Of a DNA stretch of 46,020 nt, positions 24,110 through 33,027 are shown piece after piece. This stretch comes from Candidatus Heimdallarchaeota archaeon (lineage in GTDB: Archaea; Asgardarchaeota; Heimdallarchaeia; Heimdallarchaeales; Heimdallarchaeaceae). The stretch's first letter is position 1; each line of letters opens with the position of its first letter. A program made the position numbers and the translations under genes. The stretch spans positions 1 to 46,020 of the forward strand of contig JAUWEG010000007.1 in the NCBI GenBank assembly GCA_030608385.1. The letters run 5' to 3'. Under the pieces are notes generated by a model. It worked only from the letters and a program-made list of their open reading frames with translations. It did not search any database and was not told where the DNA came from.

Positions 24110-25468
24110 ATGAACGATATAAATATAACAGCTTACGGTGCTACAGACTTTGTGGGAAGAAGCAGTTTTCTTCTACACGATAGAGATCATAATATACTTC
24201 TAGACTGTGGTCTACAATTAGTTCCTAAACAAATGTCTATCGCTCCAAAAGGAGTAGATAATATAGCACACAAAGTTGATTCAGTTCTTCTAAGTCATGC
24301 ACATATAGATCATTCTGGGTATATGCCCGCTTTATCTAAACATGGTTTTAAAGGAAATTACTATATGACTCATCCAACCAAGGAAATAGTTTACAAACTC
24401 TGGCTAGATCATCTAAAAATTGAAGGAAGAAGACATTGGTCAGAGTCTGATTTGGATAAAGTATTTCGAAGAATAAAAACTACAGAATATGAAAAACCAT
24501 TCAAAGTAGCAGATGGAATTACTGCACGTTTGATTAATGCTGGGCATGTTCTAGGAGCAGCTCAAATACTTATCGATTGGGAAGGGACATTGATTCTCTA
24601 TACTGCTGACATAAATGATAGAATAACTCCTATGTTTGATGGATATGATTTACCAGATGAGAAAATAGATGTTCTATTAATAGAATCCACTAATGGAGAT
24701 CGTTATGTGCCTGAGAGATCAAAGATAGATGTTGGTCTTCGTCTTATGGCTAAGCAAATAACAGATGAAAAAAATAAAATGCTTTTACCATCTTTTGCAG
24801 TTGGTAGGTCTCAGGAAACGTTAATCACATTAGCTTTAGACGACGATTTGAATGATGTACCTATTTATATTGATGGAATGATTAACCATATGAATATGGT
24901 TACAGAACACTTTCTAAGTGATAAGTGGGTATCCAAACGTTTTCTCAGTCAGCTGAAAGAAGCTGGTCTCTATTCACCTTTCGAAAAACAAAATTTTATT
25001 CCCGTTCCCTCAATTTCAAATAGAACACACAATTCTAGAAAATACATCTCAAAGAATGAAGAGGGCTCAATCATTGTTACTACTTCAGGTATGTTAGAAG
25101 GAGGTCCTATTCATACTTATTTGGAATTATGTGGAACCAACCCTAATAATGTCCTAGGATTTACTGGCTACCAAGTAGAAGGGACAACTGGAAGAGACAT
25201 ATATGATGGGAACAAAAACATAACACTTCAAACAAGTTATGGGCAACCAAAGAAAATCAATTTAAAGGCAAAAGTAATGAAATTTCCATACTCTGGACAT
25301 AGTTCAGTAGATGGTTTGAAAGCAGTAATGGAGAAATCAGGCGCAAATGAGATATTTTTAATTCATGGTGATAAAAGAAACCAAGTATACATTCTCAACT
25401 TTGTCAAGGATATTGCTAAACCAAAAATCCTGAAAGAAGCAGTACCAACCAAGCTAGTGAGTTTGTAA
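24110..25468 (+). CDS. Beta-CASP metallo-beta-lactamase ribonuclease (aCPSF/RNase J superfamily)
   Basis: This family processes RNA 3' ends or degrades RNA using a two-zinc active site. The 452-residue protein has the zinc motif HAHIDH (63-68), a further His in NAGHVLGA, Asp in YTADIND, and beta-CASP motifs with TSGMLEGGP, FPYSGHSS and the final His in LIHGDKRN. The ligand set looks complete. No KH domains precede the core, unlike aCPSF1, so it resembles the shorter aCPSF2 type. One base separates its stop from the hexulose-phosphate synthase start, so the two are co-transcribed. Confidence 0.9.
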   Translation: MNDINITAYGATDFVGRSSFLLHDRDHNILLDCGLQLVPKQMSIAPKGVDNIAHKVDSVLLSHAHIDHSGYMPALSKHGFKGNYYMTHPTKEIVYKLWLDHLKIEGRRHWSESDLDKVFRRIKTTEYEKPFKVADGITARLINAGHVLGAAQILIDWEGTLILYTADINDRITPMFDGYDLPDEKIDVLLIESTNGDRYVPERSKIDVGLRLMAKQITDEKNKMLLPSFAVGRSQETLITLALDDDLNDVPIYIDGMINHMNMVTEHFLSDKWVSKRFLSQLKEAGLYSPFEKQNFIPVPSISNRTHNSRKYISKNEEGSIIVTTSGMLEGGPIHTYLELCGTNPNNVLGFTGYQVEGTTGRDIYDGNKNITLQTSYGQPKKINLKAKVMKFPYSGHSSVDGLKAVMEKSGANEIFLIHGDKRNQVYILNFVKDIAKPKILKEAVPTKLVSL

Positions 25469-25469
25469 A

Positions 25470-26111
25470 ATGAAAATCAACAATCCTCCTTATCTGCAGA
25501 TTGCTTTGGACTTAGTTGATAAGACAAAATTGGACAGAATCTTATCAAAAATTCCAGACTCAGATAAAATTCTTTTAGAAGCAGGGACACCACTGATCAA
25601 AAAATTCGGAATTGATATAGTGAAATTTATACGAGAATTTCATCCAGCATCATATACTATTGCAGACATGAAAACTCTAGATGTAGGCTGGTTGGAGGTT
25701 CAAATTGCAGCTGAAGCTTCAGCAAATGCTGTAGCTATCAGTGGATTAGCCCCAAATGAAACACTTGTTTCATCAATTGAAGAAGCTGAAAAAAGAAGGG
25801 TTGATATTTTATTAGATTGTATGAATGTTGAATCACCATCTACAATTCTTGAAAATTTAACAAAAAAACCAGAAGTTGTACTTTTTCATAGAGGAATAGA
25901 TCAAGAAGGAAAAACAGATCATCCTTGGAATAAAATTAAGCTAATCAAAACAAAATTTCCAGAAAGTAAAATAGCTGTTGCTGGTGGGTTAAATCTTGAA
26001 ACAAGTGCTCGAGCTCTCAATAATGGAGCAGACATTATAATTATTGGTAGAGCAATTACTCAAGCAGATAACATTAAAGCCACAATTAATGATTTCCTTC
26101 ATTTGCTGTAA
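25470..26111 (+). CDS. hps: 3-hexulose-6-phosphate synthase (OMP decarboxylase superfamily)
   Basis: This enzyme interconverts ribulose 5-phosphate plus formaldehyde with hexulose 6-phosphate. In archaea lacking the oxidative pentose phosphate route it runs in reverse to make pentoses. The 213-residue barrel shows LQIALDLVD, LEAGTPLIKKFG, the catalytic ADMKTLDVGWLE (D-x-K-x-x-D) and VAGGLNLETSARALNNGADIIIIGR at the phosphate site. The companion isomerase (phi) is not next to it. 3-keto-L-gulonate 6-phosphate decarboxylase is a close relative, but the EAGTPLIK segment favours Hps. Confidence 0.88.
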   Translation: MKINNPPYLQIALDLVDKTKLDRILSKIPDSDKILLEAGTPLIKKFGIDIVKFIREFHPASYTIADMKTLDVGWLEVQIAAEASANAVAISGLAPNETLVSSIEEAEKRRVDILLDCMNVESPSTILENLTKKPEVVLFHRGIDQEGKTDHPWNKIKLIKTKFPESKIAVAGGLNLETSARALNNGADIIIIGRAITQADNIKATINDFLHLL

Positions 26112-26133
26112 GAAGAAAACTATCTTAGATTCA

Positions 26134-27018
26134 TTAGTATTCATGCATTGTCCCCTTGTATCTGATTTTCGAATATATTTTTTTGTAGGTTAGATTAAAC
26201 AGAATTAACATTATTATTGACATAAGTAATAACATGACAACTGATCCCCAAACTATACCATTCAAAAGAGTTCCTTGTCCAAATAAACAGAGTCTAAATG
26301 ATTGAACAGCAAGCGTCATCGGAGAGAAATATGCAATTATTCTCAGCCATTCAGGGAAGAGGGAGAGAGGAAAGAGACTTCCACTTAGAAGATGCATAAC
26401 ACCTATAATTATCATAGAAATCTCTCTTCCTCTCTTTATTAGTATGGTTACATTTGCAGCCAATAGAGATAGGGAAAAGAAAAAGAAAATGACGCAAACT
26501 ATAACCAATAGAAAGGATAGCACTGATACAAAATTAAGATTGAGACCCATGAAAATAGGAAAGATTAGGAGAACTGGTATATAATAAATTACTGAAAAAA
26601 CTAGACTGTACAGCACTTCAAATGTGATTTCAGAAACAAAATACTTCTTTAGACCAAAAGGTTGGGTTGCTAAAGTTTCGAAAGTTCCTTGCTTCATCTC
26701 ACTTGTGAAACTGTTCATTGATTTCACAAGTATGCGAGTAGATATATCTACTAACATGCTGCCTGCAAAGATATAGGTTACACTACTCACAATGTAACCA
26801 TCTTGGGCTATGGTTTGATTGGGAACAAGGTTTCCAATATAAAAGAATAAACTAGCAACAGCGAAAGTATTAACAAAACCCAAAAGCAGTGCAAACTTAT
26901 ACTGCCAAATTATCTTTATATTTCTGAAAAAAGTTGCTTTAAACCCCATCCAAAAAGATATGGAAAAATTAGAATTTTCGAATTTTTCAATTACCTTGAT
27001 GACTTCATCTGTTGACAT
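26134..27018 (-). CDS. ABC-2 type transporter permease, second subunit
   Basis: This is a 294-residue permease. About 38 cytoplasmic residues (MSTDEVIKVIEKFENSN...) precede six hydrophobic helices. The segment FTSEMKQGTFETLATQPFGLKKYF is the amphipathic coupling region typical of ABC-2 exporters. ATG 27018 shares its A with the stop of the upstream permease (TAATG), so translation is coupled; TTG 27027 is a less likely alternative. With the ATPase and the other permease it forms a three-gene exporter. The substrate is unknown. Confidence 0.87.
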   Translation of the reverse strand: MSTDEVIKVIEKFENSNFSISFWMGFKATFFRNIKIIWQYKFALLLGFVNTFAVASLFFYIGNLVPNQTIAQDGYIVSSVTYIFAGSMLVDISTRILVKSMNSFTSEMKQGTFETLATQPFGLKKYFVSEITFEVLYSLVFSVIYYIPVLLIFPIFMGLNLNFVSVLSFLLVIVCVIFFFFSLSLLAANVTILIKRGREISMIIIGVMHLLSGSLFPLSLFPEWLRIIAYFSPMTLAVQSFRLCLFGQGTLLNGIVWGSVVMLLLMSIIMLILFNLTYKKIYSKIRYKGTMHEY

Positions 27019-27881
27019 TAATACCAATCTACCTTATTGTGTTTTTTTGAATTAGCGATACTTTTAGATGTTAAGAAAATAGCAAAAACTCCAATAACTA
27101 TTGAAGAAATTAATAATATCATACTATTTGTCAAAATTAGCTGCCAATTAGTTTGTTCCGTTAATATTACTGAATGTAAAGCTTCAAGTCCATACGTCAA
27201 AGGAAGAGCTCTCGATACTATCATTGGAAACCCCTTAAGTAATGAAATTGGAAAAACAATTCCTGTGAATGTTTTTGTAAGTTGATAAAGAAGAGGAACT
27301 AAGCCACTATTTTTTTGATAGAATATTGTGAATGAAGCAAAAATCATTGAAATTGACATATGAGCTATCAAAATTAACAAGAATAGAACGATTACTAACA
27401 TCACTTCTTGAATTGAAATAACATAAAAACTTCCCATGAATAAAAAAGCTAAGAATAAAGCTGCAAAAACAGAAAGTGAAGAAAGAACAACACCAGCCAA
27501 AGTACTCCCTATTGAATACTCAATGAAATTGAATTGAAACAATAAATAAGACCAAGTTCCTGAAATTATTTCATTGTGAATACTTCCACAAACTGTTGCT
27601 AAAGATGTTCCTATGATCATTTGTAGACTTAGACCTAGAAAACAAAATTCTAAATAAGTTGATGGGATTCCAAACACAGTCATGTCTGGGTTCATTTTAC
27701 CAAAGAAGAAGTACATAACGATTGTAATAAGATTAAGGAAAAATGTCATTAGATAACTACTTTTGTAACTCAATGCCATTTTTATTTTCGATTTGAAAAT
27801 GATACTAATTCTTGAAAAGGGGTTGCTTTTCTTAGATGCATAATTAAATGAATTAAGTACATCAACAAGAGGATAAGTAAT
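27018..27881 (-). CDS. ABC-2 type transporter permease, first subunit (probable ATT start)
   Basis: The first canonical start is ATG 27779 (MALSYKSSYLMTFF), which would begin almost inside helix 1. The frame stays open upstream and encodes PLVDVLNSFNYASKKSNPFS and RISIIFKSKIK. This matches the layout of the partner permease (DEVIKVIEKFENSN...FKATFFRNIKIIWQYK). The only start-like codon with a ribosome site is ATT at 27881, ten bases after GGAGG (27896-27892) and just past the ATPase stop at 27884. Starting there gives 287 residues, close to the 294 of the partner. HNEIISGTWSYLL is the ABC-2 coupling segment. If ATT is not used, the gene spans 27018-27779. Confidence 0.75.
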   Translation of the reverse strand: MTYPLVDVLNSFNYASKKSNPFSRISIIFKSKIKMALSYKSSYLMTFFLNLITIVMYFFFGKMNPDMTVFGIPSTYLEFCFLGLSLQMIIGTSLATVCGSIHNEIISGTWSYLLFQFNFIEYSIGSTLAGVVLSSLSVFAALFLAFLFMGSFYVISIQEVMLVIVLFLLILIAHMSISMIFASFTIFYQKNSGLVPLLYQLTKTFTGIVFPISLLKGFPMIVSRALPLTYGLEALHSVILTEQTNWQLILTNSMILLISSIVIGVFAIFLTSKSIANSKKHNKVDWY

Positions 27882-27883
27882 TT

Positions 27884-28963
27884 CTAAACATCCTCCTCTT
27901 GAATTGGAAAATTGAAAATTTCTTCTCTTGCTTCTGGTTCAGTAACAGTATTTGTTTTGTTCATAGCTAGAAATGCTAAGAACGATTCTTTGAGACTAGG
28001 CATATACGGAGCAATTTTGTAGATTTCTCCACTTGCCCGTAAGATAAGAACAGTAATTCTAGAAATCGTTTCATTAAGCGGATAATCAATTGGCTGAATT
28101 GTTACCTCATAAACGAAATTTAAGCCATCTTTTTCCTTGAGCGAAGTAACCTCCGCTCCTGCAGAATCTCTAACAAGTTTTTTGAAAATCTCTGTAGGTA
28201 ATTGAGACATTTTGAAACCATCAGATGGAAGTGGAGGTAATGAGAAGATCAGATGAATATATTCTTGAATAACTTTCTGCTTGAAGACCAAAGGCGCACA
28301 GTCTTGAACGATTTTTCCAGAATCAATTAGAATCAATCTAGAAGTTAGTTCATCTATTTCTGGAAAATTGTGACTAGTAAGGAGGATTGTTGTTCCAAAT
28401 TCTCTATTAAATTCATTTAGTAAATCTTTAGCTTTTTCAGAACTTTCTGCATCAAATCCTAGAGTTGGTTCATCCAACAATAAGACTTTTGGGAAGGGAA
28501 CTAAGGACCTAATGAGAAGAACTTTTGCTTTCATACCTGTAGAAAGTTTCATAACTAGAGCATTCTTTTTCTCCTCAAGATCAAAATAATTCAAGAGAGA
28601 GTGAATTCTTTTTTTTGCCACTGGTTTACTTAAACCGCTTAAAGTGCCATAGAACATCAAATTGTCTAAAACTGATAATCTATAATATAAACTTCGTCCC
28701 CCTGTTTCTCCAAAAACAGCTCCTACAATTTGCCTGATTTTCTTATCCTCTTTAATTGAAATACCGTCAATATAAGCTTCTCCACATGAAGGAAGAAGAA
28801 GAGTTGTAAGAATCTTTGTAAGTGTAGTTTTGCCAGCTCCGTTTGGGCCTAGAAGCCCCACAAATGAGCCTTCTTTGATTTTTAATGATATATTATCTAA
28901 AGCATTTATTTCTTTTCCCTTTTTTGTAAACTGTTTACTTAAACTTTCAATCTCTATTGACAC
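27884..28963 (-). CDS. ABC-2 transporter ATP-binding protein
   Basis: The 359-residue ATPase energises the two downstream permeases. Walker A is GPNGAGKTT (about 37-45), the signature region is LSTGMKAK, Walker B is VLLLDEPTLGFD, and the H-loop is LLTSHNFPE. The last ~130 residues form a C-terminal extension ending in QEEDV, common in ABC-2 exporter ATPases. The final codons contain GAGGAGGATG, which can serve as the ribosome site of the next gene. First gene of a three-gene operon; 63 bases separate its start from the MFS gene upstream. Confidence 0.93.
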   Translation of the reverse strand: MSIEIESLSKQFTKKGKEINALDNISLKIKEGSFVGLLGPNGAGKTTLTKILTTLLLPSCGEAYIDGISIKEDKKIRQIVGAVFGETGGRSLYYRLSVLDNLMFYGTLSGLSKPVAKKRIHSLLNYFDLEEKKNALVMKLSTGMKAKVLLIRSLVPFPKVLLLDEPTLGFDAESSEKAKDLLNEFNREFGTTILLTSHNFPEIDELTSRLILIDSGKIVQDCAPLVFKQKVIQEYIHLIFSLPPLPSDGFKMSQLPTEIFKKLVRDSAGAEVTSLKEKDGLNFVYEVTIQPIDYPLNETISRITVLILRASGEIYKIAPYMPSLKESFLAFLAMNKTNTVTEPEAREEIFNFPIQEEDV

Positions 28964-29026
28964 ATTACTTCACATAAACTGAAATATATAAGCTCAACAA
29001 AATGAGATGTATAGAGAGTTCTCCTT

Positions 29027-30391
29027 CTATCTAACAGAATTATTCAATTCGCCTTTCCTGAAAATGAAATACACAATTACTGTTAATATCAGTATTATTC
29101 CAGTAATCCACGCAAATAACCAAGGATAGATTGGAGATATATTGTATAGAACTGTTGACAAATAGGTTGTACTTGTAATACCTAAGAAGAAACCTGTAGT
29201 TATAATTGAATAGATTACCGAGAAATGCGCTTTTGGTAATTCGTAAGTTAGGATTGTAAATACTACTGGAAAAAATAATGCGTGTCCAATGTTTTTGATA
29301 AACAATATTGCAGCATATACATATGGATTGCTTGGTACTAAATATATAAGTAAATAATTCAAAGTAATGATGACAGATGCGCTTAGAAGTAGTGATTTGT
29401 TTGTTTTTGGTTTATTTGATATTATCCATCCTACAAACGGTGAAATAAGGACAAAACTTAACTGAGATAAACCTAAAATAGTTCCAATCGTTCTTTCGGA
29501 CAGAAAAAGTATATTCTTGCCATAAAGAGAGATTACTGGATCTGTTATACCTGAGATTACTCCAAAGATAATGAAACTTAATGTGAAAAAGATAAATGTT
29601 TTAGATTTGAATATTTTGAAATCTAATTTTATTTTGTCACCTTTTTTAATATCTATTCTTCTGACAAAATGAATCGTTTCAGCTTTTCCCTCTACAAAAA
29701 GAAGTTGAAATACTCCTAAACCAAAAATTGCTATGATGAACCCAGATAATAGCATAACATAACCTGGAAGGAAATCTAGAACGTAACCTAAACTTATTGC
29801 CGCTATTAGTATTCCTAATCTTCCAAAACTGGAGATAAGAGAGTTATACAACCCTTTGTACTTAGACTTCAAATCAGACAACAAGGATCTACTGCATAAA
29901 CCAAAGACATTATTCGTAAGTCTCAGTATTACAAAAAGCAATGCTAGAAGAGCAGTGTTATCTGTTAAGGCTAGAGAACCTACTGAACCAATCAGCAAAA
30001 TATATGATGTTACAATAGAAATTTTACGACCAAACTTTTCAACAAGCCAAGCACTTGGAACTCTCCCAATTAAACCCGCAAATGTATAAGCTGTAGCTAT
30101 AATCCCCCACCGAATTAATACTTCTGTTTCAATTCCTGATGTAAAATCGTTCAATTCATTGGGAAAGAAGTTATCAAACGACATGAAGAATGCATAATTC
30201 ATCATTTGAAAAGAAACTCTTTCTTGAATGTAAAGTGGAAATAGTTGTCTTATTGACATAAATACTGCAAAACTGAGAAACTGTGATGTGAAAAAAGCTA
30301 TTACTTCCCTCGTTTCAGGAGCTTTAAGAAGAGCTTTGATGTTCATTTGGATATCAGTAGGAGGGGAAAGTTCAGTTTCCAGGGTAGGCAT
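29027..30391 (-). CDS. Major facilitator superfamily transporter
   Basis: The 454-residue protein has about 12 hydrophobic helices in two halves, joined by a central charged loop (EGKAETIHFVRRIDIKKGDK). The A-like motif between helices 2 and 3 reads GRVPSAWLVEKFGRK. An insert of about 30 residues with a polar sequence (NFFPNELNDFTSGIETEV) lies between the first two helices. An N-terminal segment of about 30 residues precedes helix 1. The substrate cannot be inferred. It has the same strand as the flanking ABC and DUF362 genes, with short gaps on both sides. Confidence 0.85.
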   Translation of the reverse strand: MPTLETELSPPTDIQMNIKALLKAPETREVIAFFTSQFLSFAVFMSIRQLFPLYIQERVSFQMMNYAFFMSFDNFFPNELNDFTSGIETEVLIRWGIIATAYTFAGLIGRVPSAWLVEKFGRKISIVTSYILLIGSVGSLALTDNTALLALLFVILRLTNNVFGLCSRSLLSDLKSKYKGLYNSLISSFGRLGILIAAISLGYVLDFLPGYVMLLSGFIIAIFGLGVFQLLFVEGKAETIHFVRRIDIKKGDKIKLDFKIFKSKTFIFFTLSFIIFGVISGITDPVISLYGKNILFLSERTIGTILGLSQLSFVLISPFVGWIISNKPKTNKSLLLSASVIITLNYLLIYLVPSNPYVYAAILFIKNIGHALFFPVVFTILTYELPKAHFSVIYSIITTGFFLGITSTTYLSTVLYNISPIYPWLFAWITGIILILTVIVYFIFRKGELNNSVR

Positions 30392-30448
30392 TAAATCAAC
30401 TCAGTCTAATAGGTATTTTGATTACAAGCTAGATGAACTATAAAAGAT

Positions 30449-31351
30449 TCATTTTCTCTGCAGAAGCTCAGCATATATTTTTTCTGCTAGCTCATTTGCT
30501 TCTTTGGAGTTAGCTACAAGTTCAATTTCAGCTGCTGTCTGAATCCCAAGCTTTAGTTCTACAGCTCTCGCTATTTGTTCTTGTTGGAAAATGTCGCCTC
30601 TAGAAACTTCAGGTGTTGTACCTAATATTCTTAAGATTGCAACTCCAACAGCATCAATTGCTACTCTATCTGTGGAAGCTAATATTACATTAGCCTCTTT
30701 CATAGTACCTCTAGCTGGTCCACCATCAACAAAAGCAGATACTCCATCCAAAATAATTAAGTCTGGAGTAAAAGCAGTGTTTATTTCTACTATCGTTTTT
30801 CTTGTGTGTGGAGAACTATGTAATTCCCGCATGTGTGCGGTTCCATCTAGATTCCTTCTTGGAACTAAGCCAGTAGCGTTCTTTAAACTAAAAGTAAAAT
30901 GCCCCCCAAATTGATGTGTTTTCAAGCAACATGTCTCAACAATACATTCGGCCTCTTGATAGATTTTTGCAAACAAAAAGCCATTTTTCCAATGACTATC
31001 TTTAGGAATAATGTGTACATACTCTTCTAATGGAACTTCAGCTAAATTTACTACTTCGAATTTTAATTCTTCAGCTAATTCAAATAAACCTTTTTGCTCC
31101 ATGCAATCATGTGTGTCAACAGGTCCACTTCGTTCAGCTACAGTAATAGTTTTAGCTTTCATATCGTAAAGTTTGGTGATTATTGATTTCAGAACAACCA
31201 TAGATGTAGAAGCTGGAGGAGGATCAGCTGTGTTAAAATTAGGTTTTAGAACAACATTTTTTCCTTTAACAGGGTTGATTCCTAATAAGTCTATTACTTG
31301 ATAAGTTCCTTCTTCTCTATTATCGGTATAAACAACTGCAACTTTCGACAT
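30449..31351 (-). CDS. DUF362 domain protein
   Basis: This 300-residue protein belongs to a widespread family of unknown biochemical role, often found with iron-sulfur proteins. Family landmarks are VVLKPNFNTADPP, CCLKTHQFGGHFTFSLKNATG, and DLIILDGVSAFVDGGPARG. Cysteines occur in the ETCCLKTH motif. It lacks the ferredoxin domain that many DUF362 proteins carry at the C-terminus. The amidohydrolase gene is divergent across 31352-31456. Confidence 0.85.
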   Translation of the reverse strand: MSKVAVVYTDNREEGTYQVIDLLGINPVKGKNVVLKPNFNTADPPPASTSMVVLKSIITKLYDMKAKTITVAERSGPVDTHDCMEQKGLFELAEELKFEVVNLAEVPLEEYVHIIPKDSHWKNGFLFAKIYQEAECIVETCCLKTHQFGGHFTFSLKNATGLVPRRNLDGTAHMRELHSSPHTRKTIVEINTAFTPDLIILDGVSAFVDGGPARGTMKEANVILASTDRVAIDAVGVAILRILGTTPEVSRGDIFQQEQIARAVELKLGIQTAAEIELVANSKEANELAEKIYAELLQRK

Positions 31352-31456
31352 CGCTAATCATGTGAGATGAGAAAAACAGCTATATATTGTTTTCTTGTTT
31401 TTGATAATCAATTTAATGAATAACAAGATTAAAAAAATGAGGACAAATTATAGCTC

Positions 31457-33019
31457 ATGAGTATGGAATTATTTGCAGATTTAATTATCAAGAACGCAAA
31501 TATTTGGACACTTAATGATGAAAATCCCAAAGTGGAAGCTGTAGCTATTTATTCGGACACTATTCTTAAAGTCACTTCAAATGAGGAAGTGGAGCATCTT
31601 ATTGGACCATCAACTAAGGTTTTAGATGTAGAAAATAAAACAGTGCTACCAGGATTTATTGATGCTCATACACATATAGCATGGAATGGCATGAATAAAG
31701 TACATCTTGATTTAAGTCAGACTAAAAGTCTGAATGAAACATTAGATTTAGTAAAAAATGAAATCAAGAAGAAGAAACCAAGGGAGTGGATTTTAGGTAG
31801 ATCTTGGGATCAGAGCAATTGGTTAGAACAAAGGTATCTAACAGCAGCTGATTTAGACCCTATAAGTCCTGAAAATCCTGTTATACTCCGGCATATATCT
31901 GGACATTTTGAAGTTGTTAATAGCCTTGGTTTCACACGTTTAGGTTTATCTAAAGATCAGAAAGGTGTTGATGTTGATGCGGAAGGAAGGATAATCGGAA
32001 CATTAAGGGATATAGACCTCTCTGATAAAAAAGAAATCCGACCTACTTCTGAGGATTTTATTAAAGCATTAGTTTATGGAATGGACGAATGTTTAAGTCT
32101 AGGAATAACTTCTGTACATGATAATATAACATTTGAGAATTTACTTGCTTACAATTTTTTTGTTAAAAAAAATGAATTGAAGATTAGAGTATATGGTATT
32201 GTGTACGAAGATATGATTGATGAGATAACTAAACTGGGAATTGATCGCACATTTGGTGATAAATGGTTTAGAATTGGAGCATGTAAAATGATGACAGATG
32301 GAGCTATAAGTTCTAGAACAGCTTATTTGTTTGATGATTATGTTGACATGGAAGACGAGAAGGGTTTTGCACTATATGATGACCAAAGATTAGATGAGAT
32401 GATTTTAAAAGTTCACAATTCTGATCTTCAAATTGCTGCTCATGCAATTGGTGATAAAGCTATTTCCAAACTAATTTCAGCAATAGAACGAAATTTAGAT
32501 GCAATTGAATGTAGAAATTCTTTGCATAGGATAGAACATGCTGAACTTCTATTAGAAGAAGATGCAAAGCGTTCAAAAGAATATGGATTAGTAATGTCAA
32601 TGCAACCAAACTTTGTTTGGAGGTGGGGGATGATTGATGTCAATGGTATGTATGAACAGAGACTAGGGCGAGAAAAAACCATGATTAACAATCCTTTTCG
32701 TTGGGTTCTCGATAATAATATGTTACTTATTTTCGGGAGTGATGGTATGCCTTTGGGTCCAATATATGGCATTAAAGGAGCAATATTTCATCCTAATGAA
32801 GAACAAAGATTATCTCTGGAAGAAGCAATAAAATGTTACACATACTATCCAGCTGTAGTATCTGGTGAAGAGAATATCAAAGGAATGATAAAGGAAGGCA
32901 TGCTCGCGGATATTGTTATTCTAAATCGCAACTTAGACGAGATTGAACTAGAAGGATTTCATGATGTTGAAGTGTTATACACTATTGTTGGAGGAAAAAT
33001 CTTATACAAAAAGGATTGA
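31457..33019 (+). CDS. Amidohydrolase, YtcJ/NfdA-like (Amidohydro_3)
   Basis: This is a 520-residue metal-dependent hydrolase. The metal motif DAHTHIAWNG follows VLPGFI near residue 70. WILGRSWDQSNWLE, GACKMMTDGAISSRTAYLFDDY, IAAHAIGDKAI, HRIEHAELL and IFGSDGMPLGPIYGI are characteristic of the YtcJ subfamily, whose physiological substrates are mostly unknown (N-substituted formamides in NfdA). Terminal segments form the small beta-sandwich. A TATA-like GATTAAAAAAATG lies about 28 bases before the start. It converges on the DRG gene with only 8 bases between stops. Confidence 0.9.
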   Translation: MSMELFADLIIKNANIWTLNDENPKVEAVAIYSDTILKVTSNEEVEHLIGPSTKVLDVENKTVLPGFIDAHTHIAWNGMNKVHLDLSQTKSLNETLDLVKNEIKKKKPREWILGRSWDQSNWLEQRYLTAADLDPISPENPVILRHISGHFEVVNSLGFTRLGLSKDQKGVDVDAEGRIIGTLRDIDLSDKKEIRPTSEDFIKALVYGMDECLSLGITSVHDNITFENLLAYNFFVKKNELKIRVYGIVYEDMIDEITKLGIDRTFGDKWFRIGACKMMTDGAISSRTAYLFDDYVDMEDEKGFALYDDQRLDEMILKVHNSDLQIAAHAIGDKAISKLISAIERNLDAIECRNSLHRIEHAELLLEEDAKRSKEYGLVMSMQPNFVWRWGMIDVNGMYEQRLGREKTMINNPFRWVLDNNMLLIFGSDGMPLGPIYGIKGAIFHPNEEQRLSLEEAIKCYTYYPAVVSGEENIKGMIKEGMLADIVILNRNLDEIELEGFHDVEVLYTIVGGKILYKKD

Positions 33020-33027
33020 TTTACTCA

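Noticed and set aside
26134-31351. Genomic island or mobile element in the transporter-rich section
   Set aside because: No integrase, transposase, tRNA edge, terminal repeat or clear composition change was seen.
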